Below the pieces are notes generated by a model that saw only the letters and a list, made by a program, of their open reading frames with translations, was not told the DNA's origin and did not search any database. From Aquimarina aquimarini (lineage in GTDB: Bacteria; Bacteroidota; Bacteroidia; Flavobacteriales; Flavobacteriaceae), in contig NZ_OMKE01000023.1 of NCBI RefSeq assembly GCF_900299535.1, positions 186,001-250,000 of the forward strand: DNA of 64,000 bases, written 5' to 3'. The translations under genes and the position numbers were made by a program. Below, piece after piece: positions 1-9,192 of this stretch. Positions within the stretch are counted from its first letter, which is position 1, and each line of letters begins with the position of its first letter.

Positions 1-1
1 A

Positions 2-1756
2 TCAATAATTGATTTGAATTCGGGGAAACAACCTATCTATTCAGAAGATAAGAATATTGTGATTGTTTTCAACGGAGAAATATATAATTATAGAACGTTA
101 CGAAACGAGCTTGAAACCTTAGGAGCAACCTTTACAACCCAAAGTGATACTGAAGTTATTCTGAAATTATATGAAAATCAAGGAACATCATCATTTCATA
201 AGTTGGATGGTATGTTTGGTTTTAGTATCTATGATAAAAAGAAAAACAAGGTTTTTATTGCCAGAGATTTTTTTGGAGAAAAACCGTTGTATTATACAGA
301 AAAGGAAGGGAAGTTTATATGGGCATCAGAACTTAAATCTGTCTTAAAAATAATAGATACAGTTCCATCAATTGACAAAAAAGGATTGAATCTGTTTTTT
401 AAACTTACCTATATCCCTGCACCATTTACTATTTATGAAGGGATACATAAATTAGAATCTAATCACTTTATAACATATGATTTGTCAACTCATACACATA
501 GTATTGAATGTATTGAAGAGATAACTCAAGCAAAAAAAGAAAATGTTTCTTTTGAAGATGCAAAATCTTCGGTAAAAGAGTTAGTGAATGAAAGTGTTGT
601 TAGTCGTTCTGTATCAGATGTGCCTATCGGAACATTTTTATCAGGAGGAGTCGACTCGTCTATTGTATCCTTATGTTTGGCAAAAATGAACCATGCAAAA
701 ATCAATACATTTTCGATAGGGTTTGCCAAAAAATCATATGATGAAACTGATAAGGCAAGAACAGTATCTAAGCTTATAAATAGTCATCATCACGAATTTA
801 TTCTGGATGAAAAAGACCTTGAAAGTAATATTGATAAAATTCTACTCAATTTTGATGAGCCTTTTGCAGATTCTTCTTCCTTACCTACGTATCTGGTGGC
901 AAATAAAACATCTGAACATGTTAAGGTTGCCCTAACAGGAGATGGAGGAGATGAGGTTTTTGGAGGGTATAATAAGTACCATATGGGTAATATTAATAAA
1001 AAATATACCAGTATGGTTCCTAGAGGAATTCATAACCTTATCAAAAAGACGAATGACCTTCTTATAAAACCCAAGCATGATAAAAGAGGAATGCGATATA
1101 GGGTTGATAAATTACTTAATGCAATAGATTATTCTGATAATTATTATTGGGATATTATCTCTTTGGGATATGCAGGAGATAGTTTGTCATCTTACCTTTT
1201 GCCAGAAATGATAGAAGCAAATCCATTTGCATTTTATCAGGATACTACAGGGATTCGCTCGCCAAAAGATCTTACAGAGTACAGAACAATAGATAAACAT
1301 ATGAGTCTAGAAGGGGATATGCTGGTAAAGGTTGATAGGACTAGTATGTTAAGTTCGATAGAATGTAGAGCACCTTTTTTAAACAAAAAGATTTGGAAAT
1401 ATACAAATACATTACCCGATGATTACTTGATGAAAGGGTGGAATAAAAAGTATATTTTGAAAGAAGCTTTTAGAGAAGAATTCCCAAAAGACTTTTTAGA
1501 TAAGTCTAAATCAGGGTTTGGAGTTCCAGTAGGAGATTGGTTACGTTCTGCTCTACGCCAAGATTTAGAGAATTGTATAAGTGATACATTATTAGATACT
1601 CAAAATATATTTCAAAAAGATACTATTAAAAAACTGGTAACAGATCATTTAAACGGAAAAGACAATACATTCAAGGTTTGGACATTTTATTGCTTTCAAA
1701 AATGGTATATACACAGTTATGTAGCAAGTGAAAATGAAATATTGTTGAAAAAATAA
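2..1756 (+). CDS. asnB: Asparagine synthase (glutamine-hydrolysing) type amidotransferase, 5' partial
   Basis: The frame is open back to the window edge and reads SIIDL before NSGKQP, as in AsnB proteins. The true start and the catalytic Cys2 of the glutaminase domain therefore lie upstream of the window, and the TTG at 14 is not a start. The rest of the N-terminal glutamine amidotransferase domain is visible (FNGEIYNY motif, ARDFFGEKPLYY). It is followed by the synthetase domain with the ATP pyrophosphatase loop SGGVDSS (about residue 209 counted from the TTG) and the C-terminal SGFGVP segment. The family transfers ammonia from glutamine to a carboxyl activated with ATP. Standing directly before acyltransferase genes of a polysaccharide locus, it more probably amidates a sugar acid than makes free asparagine, but this is inference from context. 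Confidence 0.9.
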   Translation, partial: SIIDLNSGKQPIYSEDKNIVIVFNGEIYNYRTLRNELETLGATFTTQSDTEVILKLYENQGTSSFHKLDGMFGFSIYDKKKNKVFIARDFFGEKPLYYTEKEGKFIWASELKSVLKIIDTVPSIDKKGLNLFFKLTYIPAPFTIYEGIHKLESNHFITYDLSTHTHSIECIEEITQAKKENVSFEDAKSSVKELVNESVVSRSVSDVPIGTFLSGGVDSSIVSLCLAKMNHAKINTFSIGFAKKSYDETDKARTVSKLINSHHHEFILDEKDLESNIDKILLNFDEPFADSSSLPTYLVANKTSEHVKVALTGDGGDEVFGGYNKYHMGNINKKYTSMVPRGIHNLIKKTNDLLIKPKHDKRGMRYRVDKLLNAIDYSDNYYWDIISLGYAGDSLSSYLLPEMIEANPFAFYQDTTGIRSPKDLTEYRTIDKHMSLEGDMLVKVDRTSMLSSIECRAPFLNKKIWKYTNTLPDDYLMKGWNKKYILKEAFREEFPKDFLDKSKSGFGVPVGDWLRSALRQDLENCISDTLLDTQNIFQKDTIKKLVTDHLNGKDNTFKVWTFYCFQKWYIHSYVASENEILLKK

Positions 1757-1802
1757 TATTTAATAATAAGATATAAAACAAACCCATAATCACTTATAAT
1801 CG

Positions 1803-3215
1803 ATGTTTTTTAATTCTATTGATTTTTTTATTTTTTTATTGATAGTATTGTTTTGTTATTGGTGTCTGGTCAATAAAAGCATTAAACTACAAAACATATT
1901 GGTGTTGGTGGCTAGTTATGTGTTTTATGGTTGGTGGGATTATCGTTTTTTATCTTTAATCGCTATTAGTACTACCATAGATTATTTTGTTGGGTTAAGA
2001 CTTTATGCATCTAGAGATAGAGCTATAAGAAAAAGATGGCTTTGGGTAAGTATAGTATGTAATATCGGACTTCTTGGTTTTTTTAAATACTATAATTTCT
2101 TTGTTGAATCCTGGGTAGAAATGTTTTTTGCTTTTGGGTATACAATTAAGAGTACGTGGACTTTAAATGTAATTCTACCAGTAGGGATTTCTTTTTATAC
2201 ATTCCAGACATTATCATACGCTATTGATATTTATAAAGAAAAACTAAAGCCAACCAAAGATTTTATCGCATTTGCAACTTTTGTGTCGTTTTTTCCTCAG
2301 TTAGTTGCTGGGCCAATAGAAAGGGCTTCCAATCTATTGCCTCAGTTTTTAGAGCAAAGAAAATATACGTATCATAATGTTTCTTCTGGAGTAAAACTTA
2401 TGATTTGGGGTTTTTTCTTGAAACTAGTGGTTGCAGATAGAGCAGCGATATATGTAGATGCTGTGTATAATAATATAGATAATCATGAAGGGTTGAGTTT
2501 TATTGCAGCAACGATTTTATTTGCATTTCAGATATATGGTGATTTTGCAGGGTATTCTTTGATAGCAATTGGTACGGCCAAATTCTTTGGATTTCATTTG
2601 ATGACCAATTTCAGGAGACCATATTTCTCTGCCTCAGTTAGTGAATTTTGGACCAGATGGCATATTTCGTTATCTACATGGTTTAGAGATTATTTATATA
2701 TACCACTGGGAGGAAATCGGGTAGTAAAAATTAGATGGCTTTTTAACCTTTTTATTACCTTTTTGATTAGTGGGTTGTGGCATGGTGCTAATTGGACCTT
2801 TGTGATCTGGGGAGCTTTAAATGGTATTTATCTTATTATTGAAGTACTGTGGTTTAAGAAAGATCGAAAAGGGATCGCAACTATCTTTTTGACATTTTGT
2901 TTGATAAATTTTGCTTGGATATTTTTTAGGGCAAATAGTATTGATGATGCTTTGCATATGATAAAAGTTATTTTTACCTCACCAGGAAGACTATATATTG
3001 GTAGTGGAGATGATATAGCTGCTTCAATCTATGCAACGTTAGCGATTGCAATATTACTTTTTGTAGAATTTAAAAAAGAATATTTTGATACTCTTTTTTC
3101 GATTTCTAAAAGTAAGTATGAAATGATTAGAATAATAGGATATGCTATTGTAGTTTTTATGATTTTATATCTGGGAGTTTTTGGAAAAAGTCAATTCATT
3201 TATTTTCAATTTTGA
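1803..3215 (+). CDS. MBOAT family O-acyltransferase (AlgI/DltB-like), copy 1
   Basis: A 470-residue polytopic membrane protein of the membrane-bound O-acyltransferase family, which moves acyl (often acetyl) groups across the inner membrane onto extracytoplasmic glycans. Visible landmarks are the hydrophobic N-terminus, VASYVFYGWWDYRFL, the FFPQLVAGPIERA segment, the WHISLSTWFRDYLYIPLGG signature, and the presumed catalytic His327 in GLWHGANW. The protein ends in FIYFQF, as do the other two MBOAT proteins of this window. It is followed four bases later by an SGNH-like gene, so the two probably work as an AlgI plus AlgJ/AlgX type pair. The acyl donor and glycan acceptor cannot be read from sequence. 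Confidence 0.93.
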   Translation: MFFNSIDFFIFLLIVLFCYWCLVNKSIKLQNILVLVASYVFYGWWDYRFLSLIAISTTIDYFVGLRLYASRDRAIRKRWLWVSIVCNIGLLGFFKYYNFFVESWVEMFFAFGYTIKSTWTLNVILPVGISFYTFQTLSYAIDIYKEKLKPTKDFIAFATFVSFFPQLVAGPIERASNLLPQFLEQRKYTYHNVSSGVKLMIWGFFLKLVVADRAAIYVDAVYNNIDNHEGLSFIAATILFAFQIYGDFAGYSLIAIGTAKFFGFHLMTNFRRPYFSASVSEFWTRWHISLSTWFRDYLYIPLGGNRVVKIRWLFNLFITFLISGLWHGANWTFVIWGALNGIYLIIEVLWFKKDRKGIATIFLTFCLINFAWIFFRANSIDDALHMIKVIFTSPGRLYIGSGDDIAASIYATLAIAILLFVEFKKEYFDTLFSISKSKYEMIRIIGYAIVVFMILYLGVFGKSQFIYFQF

Positions 3216-3219
3216 AACT

Positions 3220-4185
3220 ATGGTTACCAAAGAATATAAATTGACAATTATCAAAATAATAAAGTTTACAATCGTTTTCTTGATTGTAGATTTTGTTTTA
3301 GGAATAATTTCTAACCAACTATTTTATAGTCAGGAGACTGGGAAATATGCAAGATCAACTCATGCTGTAGAAAAAACAAATGCAGAAATAATAGTATTTG
3401 GTAGTTCTCACGCACATAGACATTATGTTCCTAAAATCTTTGAAAAAGAACTAGGTAAAACATGTTATAATGCTGGTGCAGAAGGGCAACAATTACTGTA
3501 TCATACAGCACTTCAGGAAATGATATTGAAAAGGGTAAAACCAAAACTTATTGTCCTGAATATAGATGAAAACTTTTTATATACCTCAAAACAAGCGTAT
3601 GATAGGCTTAGTGACCTACATCCTTACTATGCAGGTCATAGTAAGGAATTAAGTGCAATACTTGGATTAAAATCCAGATTTATTGATTTCAAGTTGTTTT
3701 TTAAATCCTATCAAATGAACTCTACTATTGTTCATGCATTACGATATTATGTATCACCACAGTTGGATTATCATGGGTATCGTCCTCTTTATGGAAAAAT
3801 AAACCCTAATAAAGTAAATTCTCATACCAAAGAAGAAGTAAAAGAATATGTAGAATTGATAGATGATAATTTTGTTGAGGTGGTAGAAAAATTTATTGAT
3901 AATGCCAGAAATAATGGTTGTGAACTTGTGTTTGTAACCTCTCCGACGTTTAATAAGGTGAACCATGATAAAAATAAATCATTCATCAGGATTAAAGAAA
4001 TAATAGCAACCAAAAAAGTTCCTTTTATAGATTTCTTTAATTCATCAGATTTTAATGGTAAATCAGAATTATTTCATGATTTTTCACATTTAAACAATGA
4101 TGGAGCAGAGTTGTTTACAAAACAGCTTACAAAAAAAATAATGGATATGAATTTGATTAATTATAATAAAAAAATGATAGAGTAG
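3220..4185 (+). CDS. Membrane-anchored SGNH-hydrolase-like protein paired with MBOAT 1
   Basis: I place the start at the ATG at 3220, four bases after the MBOAT stop. A longer frame begins with TTG at 3181 but only re-reads the MBOAT C-terminus out of frame. A single N-terminal membrane segment (FTIVFLIVDFVLGII) is followed by a periplasmic domain with an SGNH-like layout: VFGSSHAH (putative nucleophile Ser63) and a C-terminal DFSH block (Asp287, His290). In alginate and related systems such proteins (AlgJ, AlgX, PatB, DltD) accept or hand on the acyl group delivered by the MBOAT partner. No close named family is recognised. The assignment rests on the motif pair and the operon position. Confidence 0.75.
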   Translation: MVTKEYKLTIIKIIKFTIVFLIVDFVLGIISNQLFYSQETGKYARSTHAVEKTNAEIIVFGSSHAHRHYVPKIFEKELGKTCYNAGAEGQQLLYHTALQEMILKRVKPKLIVLNIDENFLYTSKQAYDRLSDLHPYYAGHSKELSAILGLKSRFIDFKLFFKSYQMNSTIVHALRYYVSPQLDYHGYRPLYGKINPNKVNSHTKEEVKEYVELIDDNFVEVVEKFIDNARNNGCELVFVTSPTFNKVNHDKNKSFIRIKEIIATKKVPFIDFFNSSDFNGKSELFHDFSHLNNDGAELFTKQLTKKIMDMNLINYNKKMIE

Positions 4186-4241
4186 AGTACTATCTGTAAG
4201 GTATGAAATATTCATTTTAATAATATAAAAACAATAATTTA

Positions 4242-5651
4242 ATGCTTTTTAACTCATTAGAATTTTTTCTGTTTTTGCCTTTAGTTTTTGTATTGTATTG
4301 GTTTGTAGTACATAAAAACTTAAAACTTCAGAATTTTCTGGTCCTTATTGCCAGTTATGTATTTTATGGTTGGTGGGATTATAGGTTTTTATCATTGATA
4401 GCACTGAGCACGGTAGTAGATTATTATATTGGTTTAACTATAGATAATACACCCAAAAAATCAATTAAAAAACGATGGCTTTGGGCAAGTATGTTGTTTA
4501 ATTTGGGATTGTTAGGCTTTTTTAAGTATTATAACTTTTTTGTAGATTCTTGGGTTGATGCGTTGAGTACATTAGGTTATAATGTAGAAAATACTTGGAC
4601 ACTTAAAGTAATTCTTCCTGTAGGAATTAGTTTTTATACTTTCCAGACCATGTCATACTCAATAGATATTTATAGAGAAAAATTAAAACCTACTAAAGAT
4701 TTTATTGCTTTTGCAGCTTTTGTTTCGTTTTTCCCTCAATTGGTTGCTGGCCCTATCGAGAGAGCTTCTAATTTATTACCTCAAATGCTTGCAAAACGTA
4801 GGTTTGATAAAACACGAGCAATACAAGGAGTAGAACTCATTGTATGGGGGATGTTTAAAAAAGTAGTTATCGCAGATTCTTTTGCACCTGTAGTCAATGA
4901 TATATTTACTCATTATTCAGATTATTCTGGCGGAACTTTGATTATAGGAGCCATATTATTTGCATTTCAGATTTATGGAGACTTTAGTGGATATTCTGAT
5001 ATTGCTATAGGAACAGCCAGATTGTTTGGGTTTGATTTGATGACTAATTTTAATTTTCCGTATTTCTCGCGAAGTATAGGGGAGTTTTGGAGAAAGTGGC
5101 ATATCTCATTATCTACATGGTTTAGAGATTATTTGTATATCCCGTTAGGAGGATCTAAAGTTGGGAGATTTATGGGAGTTAGAAACGTATTTGCTATATT
5201 TCTTGTAAGTGGTTTTTGGCATGGAGCTAATTGGACTTTTATTGCATGGGGAGGAATTCATGCACTTTTGTTTATCCCTTCATTCATATTGGGGACCAAT
5301 AGAAAACATTTGGATAATGGAGTAGAACAACGAAGCATAATTTCTCATATTAGTGATTTTACACGTGTTTTATATACTTTTTTTGTTGTAACCTTAGCTT
5401 GGGTATTTTTTAGAGCAGATTCTATCAAAGATGCAATTCTTTATATCAAAGGAATTAACTCTTTAGATATGGATGCATCTAGTTTTATAATGCTTTCTGA
5501 TATTTTATTAATTATAGTCTTACTAGTATTAGATTTCATGAGATATAAAAACATTAAAATTCATATTACTATATGGATACTTATTGTTATTGCAATCATA
5601 GGAGCATTAAATAGAGAAGTACAGGCAGAATTTATTTATTTTCAATTTTAG
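4242..5651 (+). CDS. MBOAT family O-acyltransferase, copy 2
   Basis: A 469-residue paralogue of the preceding MBOAT gene. It shares ASYVFYGWWDYRFLSLIA, FFPQLVAGPIERASNLLPQ, WHISLSTWFRDYLYIPLGG, the catalytic-type His327 in GFWHGANW, and the terminal FIYFQF. It differs mainly in the N-terminal loops and the last third, which suggests an old duplication with a different acceptor rather than a recent copy. The next gene, another SGNH-like protein, starts two bases after its stop codon. Its predicted role is O-acylation of the exopolysaccharide at the periplasmic face. Confidence 0.93.
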   Translation: MLFNSLEFFLFLPLVFVLYWFVVHKNLKLQNFLVLIASYVFYGWWDYRFLSLIALSTVVDYYIGLTIDNTPKKSIKKRWLWASMLFNLGLLGFFKYYNFFVDSWVDALSTLGYNVENTWTLKVILPVGISFYTFQTMSYSIDIYREKLKPTKDFIAFAAFVSFFPQLVAGPIERASNLLPQMLAKRRFDKTRAIQGVELIVWGMFKKVVIADSFAPVVNDIFTHYSDYSGGTLIIGAILFAFQIYGDFSGYSDIAIGTARLFGFDLMTNFNFPYFSRSIGEFWRKWHISLSTWFRDYLYIPLGGSKVGRFMGVRNVFAIFLVSGFWHGANWTFIAWGGIHALLFIPSFILGTNRKHLDNGVEQRSIISHISDFTRVLYTFFVVTLAWVFFRADSIKDAILYIKGINSLDMDASSFIMLSDILLIIVLLVLDFMRYKNIKIHITIWILIVIAIIGALNREVQAEFIYFQF

Positions 5652-5653
5652 AT

Positions 5654-6616
5654 ATGAAGTATATTAAGAAAATAATTGTATTTGTAATACTATTAGAAGT
5701 TATTAATCTAGTCGTTGGAGTTTTTTATAATGGTAAAGATGCTTTTTTATCTATTACAGGCTTTAATGCACCGCCTTTGTATTATGATATGGATTCTCTA
5801 TATGGGGTAACAAGGCAAAAAAACACAAAACAAATAAATCAATATCCTTGGGGAGGAGTTGTTAATCAAATTAATTCTTATGGTTTTAGAGATGATGAAT
5901 TTACAAATGAAGGAACTCTTGTTGTAGGAAACTCTTTTGTAGAAGGATATGGAATGAACAATGAAGATAGATTTTCTGAAAAAATTGAAAAAGAATTAAA
6001 CACAGTAATACATAATGCAGGATCAGGAGGTGTATGGACCCCCATACAAGGAGTGGTTTTGCTAGAACACTTGGTAAGGGCAGAAAAACTTGATTTTGAT
6101 AAAATCATTTTTGTAATGACTCCCGCAGAGATTATTAATATAGGGAAAAGAAACCCTAAGAATGATTCAGGAAGAAGTTATCCCTATAAAAAAGGAGAAG
6201 AAATCAAATTTCATAAAGCCAAAAATAATAATTTTGGAGACAGTTTGTCATTGCCTAACAAGGTGAAAAGGTTTTGTAAAAGCTTGTTAATGTTTAAAGT
6301 ATATAATATGTTTAAATATTACGGAGCTGCAAAAGTGAAAGCTAAAACATTAGAGTTTGATAAATACAAATTGGATTGGTTATTTAAAAAAATTGAAGAA
6401 CAAGAACTTAATCAAGTGATTGATGTTGTTGTTATCAATAATTTAAGGAGAACAAAATTAGCAACAATTGAAGAATATAATATAGATTCTGAGGCTATAC
6501 GTTTTCACGTACTACAATTTCCTGATGAATTAAGTAATTATTTTGTTTCTAATGGACACTTAAACGAAAAAGGAAATACAGTATTGGCAGAACTTTTGCA
6601 ATCAGTGTTTAAGTAA
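5654..6616 (+). CDS. Membrane-anchored SGNH-like protein paired with MBOAT 2
   Basis: A 320-residue protein with an N-terminal membrane anchor (IIVFVILLEVINLVVGVFY). It carries a GNSFVEGYG block (putative nucleophile Ser94) and a C-terminal NGHLNEKGN block (His302). The Asp that normally stands three residues before the His in SGNH enzymes is Ser299 here, so the catalytic acid is either elsewhere or lost. It is translationally close to the upstream MBOAT gene and the two presumably form a unit. It differs strongly from the SGNH partner of MBOAT 1, which argues that the two pairs modify different positions. The family cannot be named more precisely. Confidence 0.7.
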   Translation: MKYIKKIIVFVILLEVINLVVGVFYNGKDAFLSITGFNAPPLYYDMDSLYGVTRQKNTKQINQYPWGGVVNQINSYGFRDDEFTNEGTLVVGNSFVEGYGMNNEDRFSEKIEKELNTVIHNAGSGGVWTPIQGVVLLEHLVRAEKLDFDKIIFVMTPAEIINIGKRNPKNDSGRSYPYKKGEEIKFHKAKNNNFGDSLSLPNKVKRFCKSLLMFKVYNMFKYYGAAKVKAKTLEFDKYKLDWLFKKIEEQELNQVIDVVVINNLRRTKLATIEEYNIDSEAIRFHVLQFPDELSNYFVSNGHLNEKGNTVLAELLQSVFK

Positions 6617-6623
6617 CATATAA

Positions 6624-6649
6624 AAAAGATCACCAAGGGGTGATCTTTT
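6624..6649. terminator. Bidirectional intrinsic terminator between convergent genes
   Basis: A perfect 11-bp stem (AAAAGATCACC at 6624-6634, GGTGATCTTTT at 6639-6649) encloses a four-base AAGG loop. A-runs on the left and T-runs on the right let it act in both directions. It lies between the convergent stops of the SGNH-like gene (6616) and the beta-helix gene (6673). Confidence 0.88.
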
Positions 6650-6672
6650 CTATAAATAGTTATATTATAGCA

Positions 6673-8676
6673 TTAGTTACAGATATTTCCATTTAATGTA
6701 ACCTCACTAGAGTTAGTCGAAGCATCGATATTGATACACTCATAACGAGGATTCTCAGGGAAATCTATAGTGTTTTGACTGGCTTTTATGGCTGTATTAA
6801 CGCCTGTTAAAGATACTCCATGAGAATTAGCTGTAGAAATACTATTTGAAGCCAAATCAACTTTGGAAGCATTTGCTAATAAAATAGGCCCTTTAGACAT
6901 ATTGTTATTATAAGTAACCCCTTTTGTTTTGGAGAACACAACAGAAGCAGAAGAGTCAAAGTCATTATTATTGACATTTATTTTATAATTTTCCTGACCT
7001 GCTTCTTGGTTAACAGCAACAAAATATAGATGATTCGCTTTTACATCAATATGGTAGTTAGTAGTATTATGAGAATGAATAGTAACATTATTTGCAAATG
7101 TAGATTGAATACTAATCCCTCTACTTGATGATAAATCACTAGTAATAAGATTTTCATATACAACGGTTTCTTTCTCAATTTCTTTGAGTTGGATTCCATT
7201 AGTATTGTTTGTCAATTTATTTTTATAAATACTTACTTCTCCAAAATATGCAGATATTGCAACACCATAACCAGATATTTTATTTCCAGATATTTCATTG
7301 TCAAAAACCGTATCACCTGTACCACCTGCATCTATTGCAGGGAAATTTTTTGATTTCTCTGAAGCGATAAATGTATTATTACGTATTTTGGTATTACTGG
7401 CAAGACTCCAAGATATTTTATTTTCTAATGTATTATTTTCAAGAACAATCCTATTACCGATAAAAACATTAAACGCTCCTCGTCTGCTTCCTGTTTCTTT
7501 ATTACCAGTTACAACAACATCTTGTACAACTTGATAATTAATTAATTCACCAGTAGTAGTATCTCTACTTCTTACAGGCTCAATATTAATTGCAAACCCA
7601 ACAACTCCACCATCAGAATTGGCAGTCGGTAAGGCTGTATCTATAAAAGTATTATTTTCAATTCTAATATCACGGCCATCAGTTAGTGCTATACTCATCA
7701 TTCGTACTTTATCAAAAGTACAATTCTTGATTATTACATTTCTAGTAGGGTTATAATCTGGATTAAAAGAAAATCCTGTAGAATTAATATCTACACCCCC
7801 TACAGAACCCATAGTGAATTTTACATTGTCGACAACGACATTATTACCAGATCTTATTTTACATAGATGTGTGCCAGATTCTTCATTTTCTGATGCATAC
7901 TTTCTTAAATCTCTATCACCATACAAAGTACCACCGCTTATAATTACATTAGAAGCTTCATGAACCGCTAATAATGAAGCAGCTATTCTTCCTTCTGTAG
8001 GAAATACTCTTAAAACAGTTTTATCTGACATTTTAAGATGAAAATCTGAAGGAACATTTATAGCTTCCAAGTGTGGGTAAAAGTTTTGATTTGAAGTCGT
8101 ACTAGTAACTGTAGCAACTTCAAAATAAGCATCAAACTTTCCTATTTCAAATGTTGTAGCTCCCAATTCTTTAGTCCAGAATATTAATTTTTCTAGTTCG
8201 GTATTATTTTTAAGTGCTACTGATTTTGAAGGAGGAATTGGGTTTGATGAATTTTTGACTTCTTCAATTTGATCCCATCTAGAAGCATAAAACTTGAATG
8301 TAGGCTCTTCAAGTTGAACATTTCCTTCTACCTCAAGTTTTGAACTTAATAATTCTCCAGCAATAAGGCCTCCATTAAAAATTAATTTACCGTTTAGAAT
8401 ATCTCCTCCTTCAAATTCAAAATTAACATTTTCAGGTAGTGTTATAGTTTCTCCATTTAGGTCAAGAATACAATTAAGAATTATTGTAGAATTAGGAGCA
8501 ACATTAGATAAATCAAAATCACAAGGAGTTGTTATTGTGTTTGGTGTAGGATCAGGAGTAGTGTCTGAATCAGGTTTTTCTGCAGTTTCAGGAGTAGAGT
8601 CATTAAAGTTTTCTTTGCTACAGGATATAGCAATGCAACTCATAAGAATAAGTAGGTAATAAGATAATTTTTTCAT
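6673..8676 (-). CDS. Parallel beta-helix repeat lipoprotein
   Basis: A 667-residue protein with a lipoprotein signal (hydrophobic stretch, then Cys19 in IAISC). A low-complexity linker rich in Pro, Thr and Asp follows (about residues 25-50), then a long array of NNTF/NVVIKN-like turns typical of right-handed parallel beta-helices (about residues 240-660). Such folds occur in polysaccharide lyases, epimerases and depolymerases. No catalytic set can be assigned from sequence here, so substrate and activity are open. It is encoded against the direction of the neighbouring polysaccharide genes, inside the locus, so a role in trimming, epimerising or holding the polymer at the cell surface is plausible. 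A run of seven G:C pairs lies just upstream of the start. Confidence 0.8.
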   Translation of the reverse strand: MKKLSYYLLILMSCIAISCSKENFNDSTPETAEKPDSDTTPDPTPNTITTPCDFDLSNVAPNSTIILNCILDLNGETITLPENVNFEFEGGDILNGKLIFNGGLIAGELLSSKLEVEGNVQLEEPTFKFYASRWDQIEEVKNSSNPIPPSKSVALKNNTELEKLIFWTKELGATTFEIGKFDAYFEVATVTSTTSNQNFYPHLEAINVPSDFHLKMSDKTVLRVFPTEGRIAASLLAVHEASNVIISGGTLYGDRDLRKYASENEESGTHLCKIRSGNNVVVDNVKFTMGSVGGVDINSTGFSFNPDYNPTRNVIIKNCTFDKVRMMSIALTDGRDIRIENNTFIDTALPTANSDGGVVGFAINIEPVRSRDTTTGELINYQVVQDVVVTGNKETGSRRGAFNVFIGNRIVLENNTLENKISWSLASNTKIRNNTFIASEKSKNFPAIDAGGTGDTVFDNEISGNKISGYGVAISAYFGEVSIYKNKLTNNTNGIQLKEIEKETVVYENLITSDLSSSRGISIQSTFANNVTIHSHNTTNYHIDVKANHLYFVAVNQEAGQENYKINVNNNDFDSSASVVFSKTKGVTYNNNMSKGPILLANASKVDLASNSISTANSHGVSLTGVNTAIKASQNTIDFPENPRYECINIDASTNSSEVTLNGNICN

Positions 8677-9192
8677 TTGGGGGGGATTGTTTTTTAGGTT
8701 ATTTATTCCAACAACGTAATATTAGATGTTAAATTGTGTGAAAATTAATTTGAAATGTTAAATTTTTTTCAAACCACTGAAATAATTGATTTTATTGGTG
8801 TTAACCCTATTTATTTTGTTGCTTAACCGTAGTAAAAATATACTTTTTTTAAACTTGTTTTTTTATCGAATATTAAAAAAAATGAAAGAAACATTGTTTT
8901 TAAGTTTTCAAACTAAAGCATATAGTTATATTTGTATTCGAAAATTTTTTATCGTTACCCCGTTGTTTATTCTGAATTAGTATTTACAAAGTATTATTTA
9001 AGAGCTTTATCTTTTGTATTAGTTACTTAAATAATATTTTTAAAAGCTATTAATTTTGTGGTTTTTTGGATCACAGATATTTGAGTTGTACTTTTTGTAT
9101 AAAAGTACATGGTATCAGCGGTTTCTGGCTTACATACTATAAGAACAAACAAACAAGGGTTTTTTTGGATTATATGTTTAAGTTTGGGAAAA
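8677..9192. other. AT-rich divergent intergenic region
   Basis: This stretch separates the leftward beta-helix gene from the rightward glycosyltransferase. I see no convincing gene. A 64-codon frame (8786-8980) consists mostly of Phe, Leu, Lys and Asn and looks like chance reading of AT-rich DNA. A TAnnTTTG match (TAATTTTG, 9051-9058) could be a -7 box for the rightward genes, but no good -33 TTG is correctly spaced. Confidence 0.5.
9088..9108. repeat. Perfect inverted repeat upstream of the glycosyltransferase
   Basis: GTACTTTT (9088-9095) and AAAAGTAC (9101-9108) flank TGTAT. It ends about 85 bases before the chosen glycosyltransferase start. It could be a regulator-binding palindrome or an RNA hairpin in the 5' leader. 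Confidence 0.5.

Noticed and set aside
3181..3219. TTG-initiated extension of the first SGNH-like gene
   Set aside because: These codons re-read the end of the MBOAT gene out of frame; the ATG at 3220 gives a normal membrane anchor.
8786..8980. 64-codon rightward frame in the 8.7-9.2 kb gap
   Set aside because: Composition is almost only Phe, Leu, Ile, Lys and Ser from AT-rich DNA, with no start context or family resemblance.
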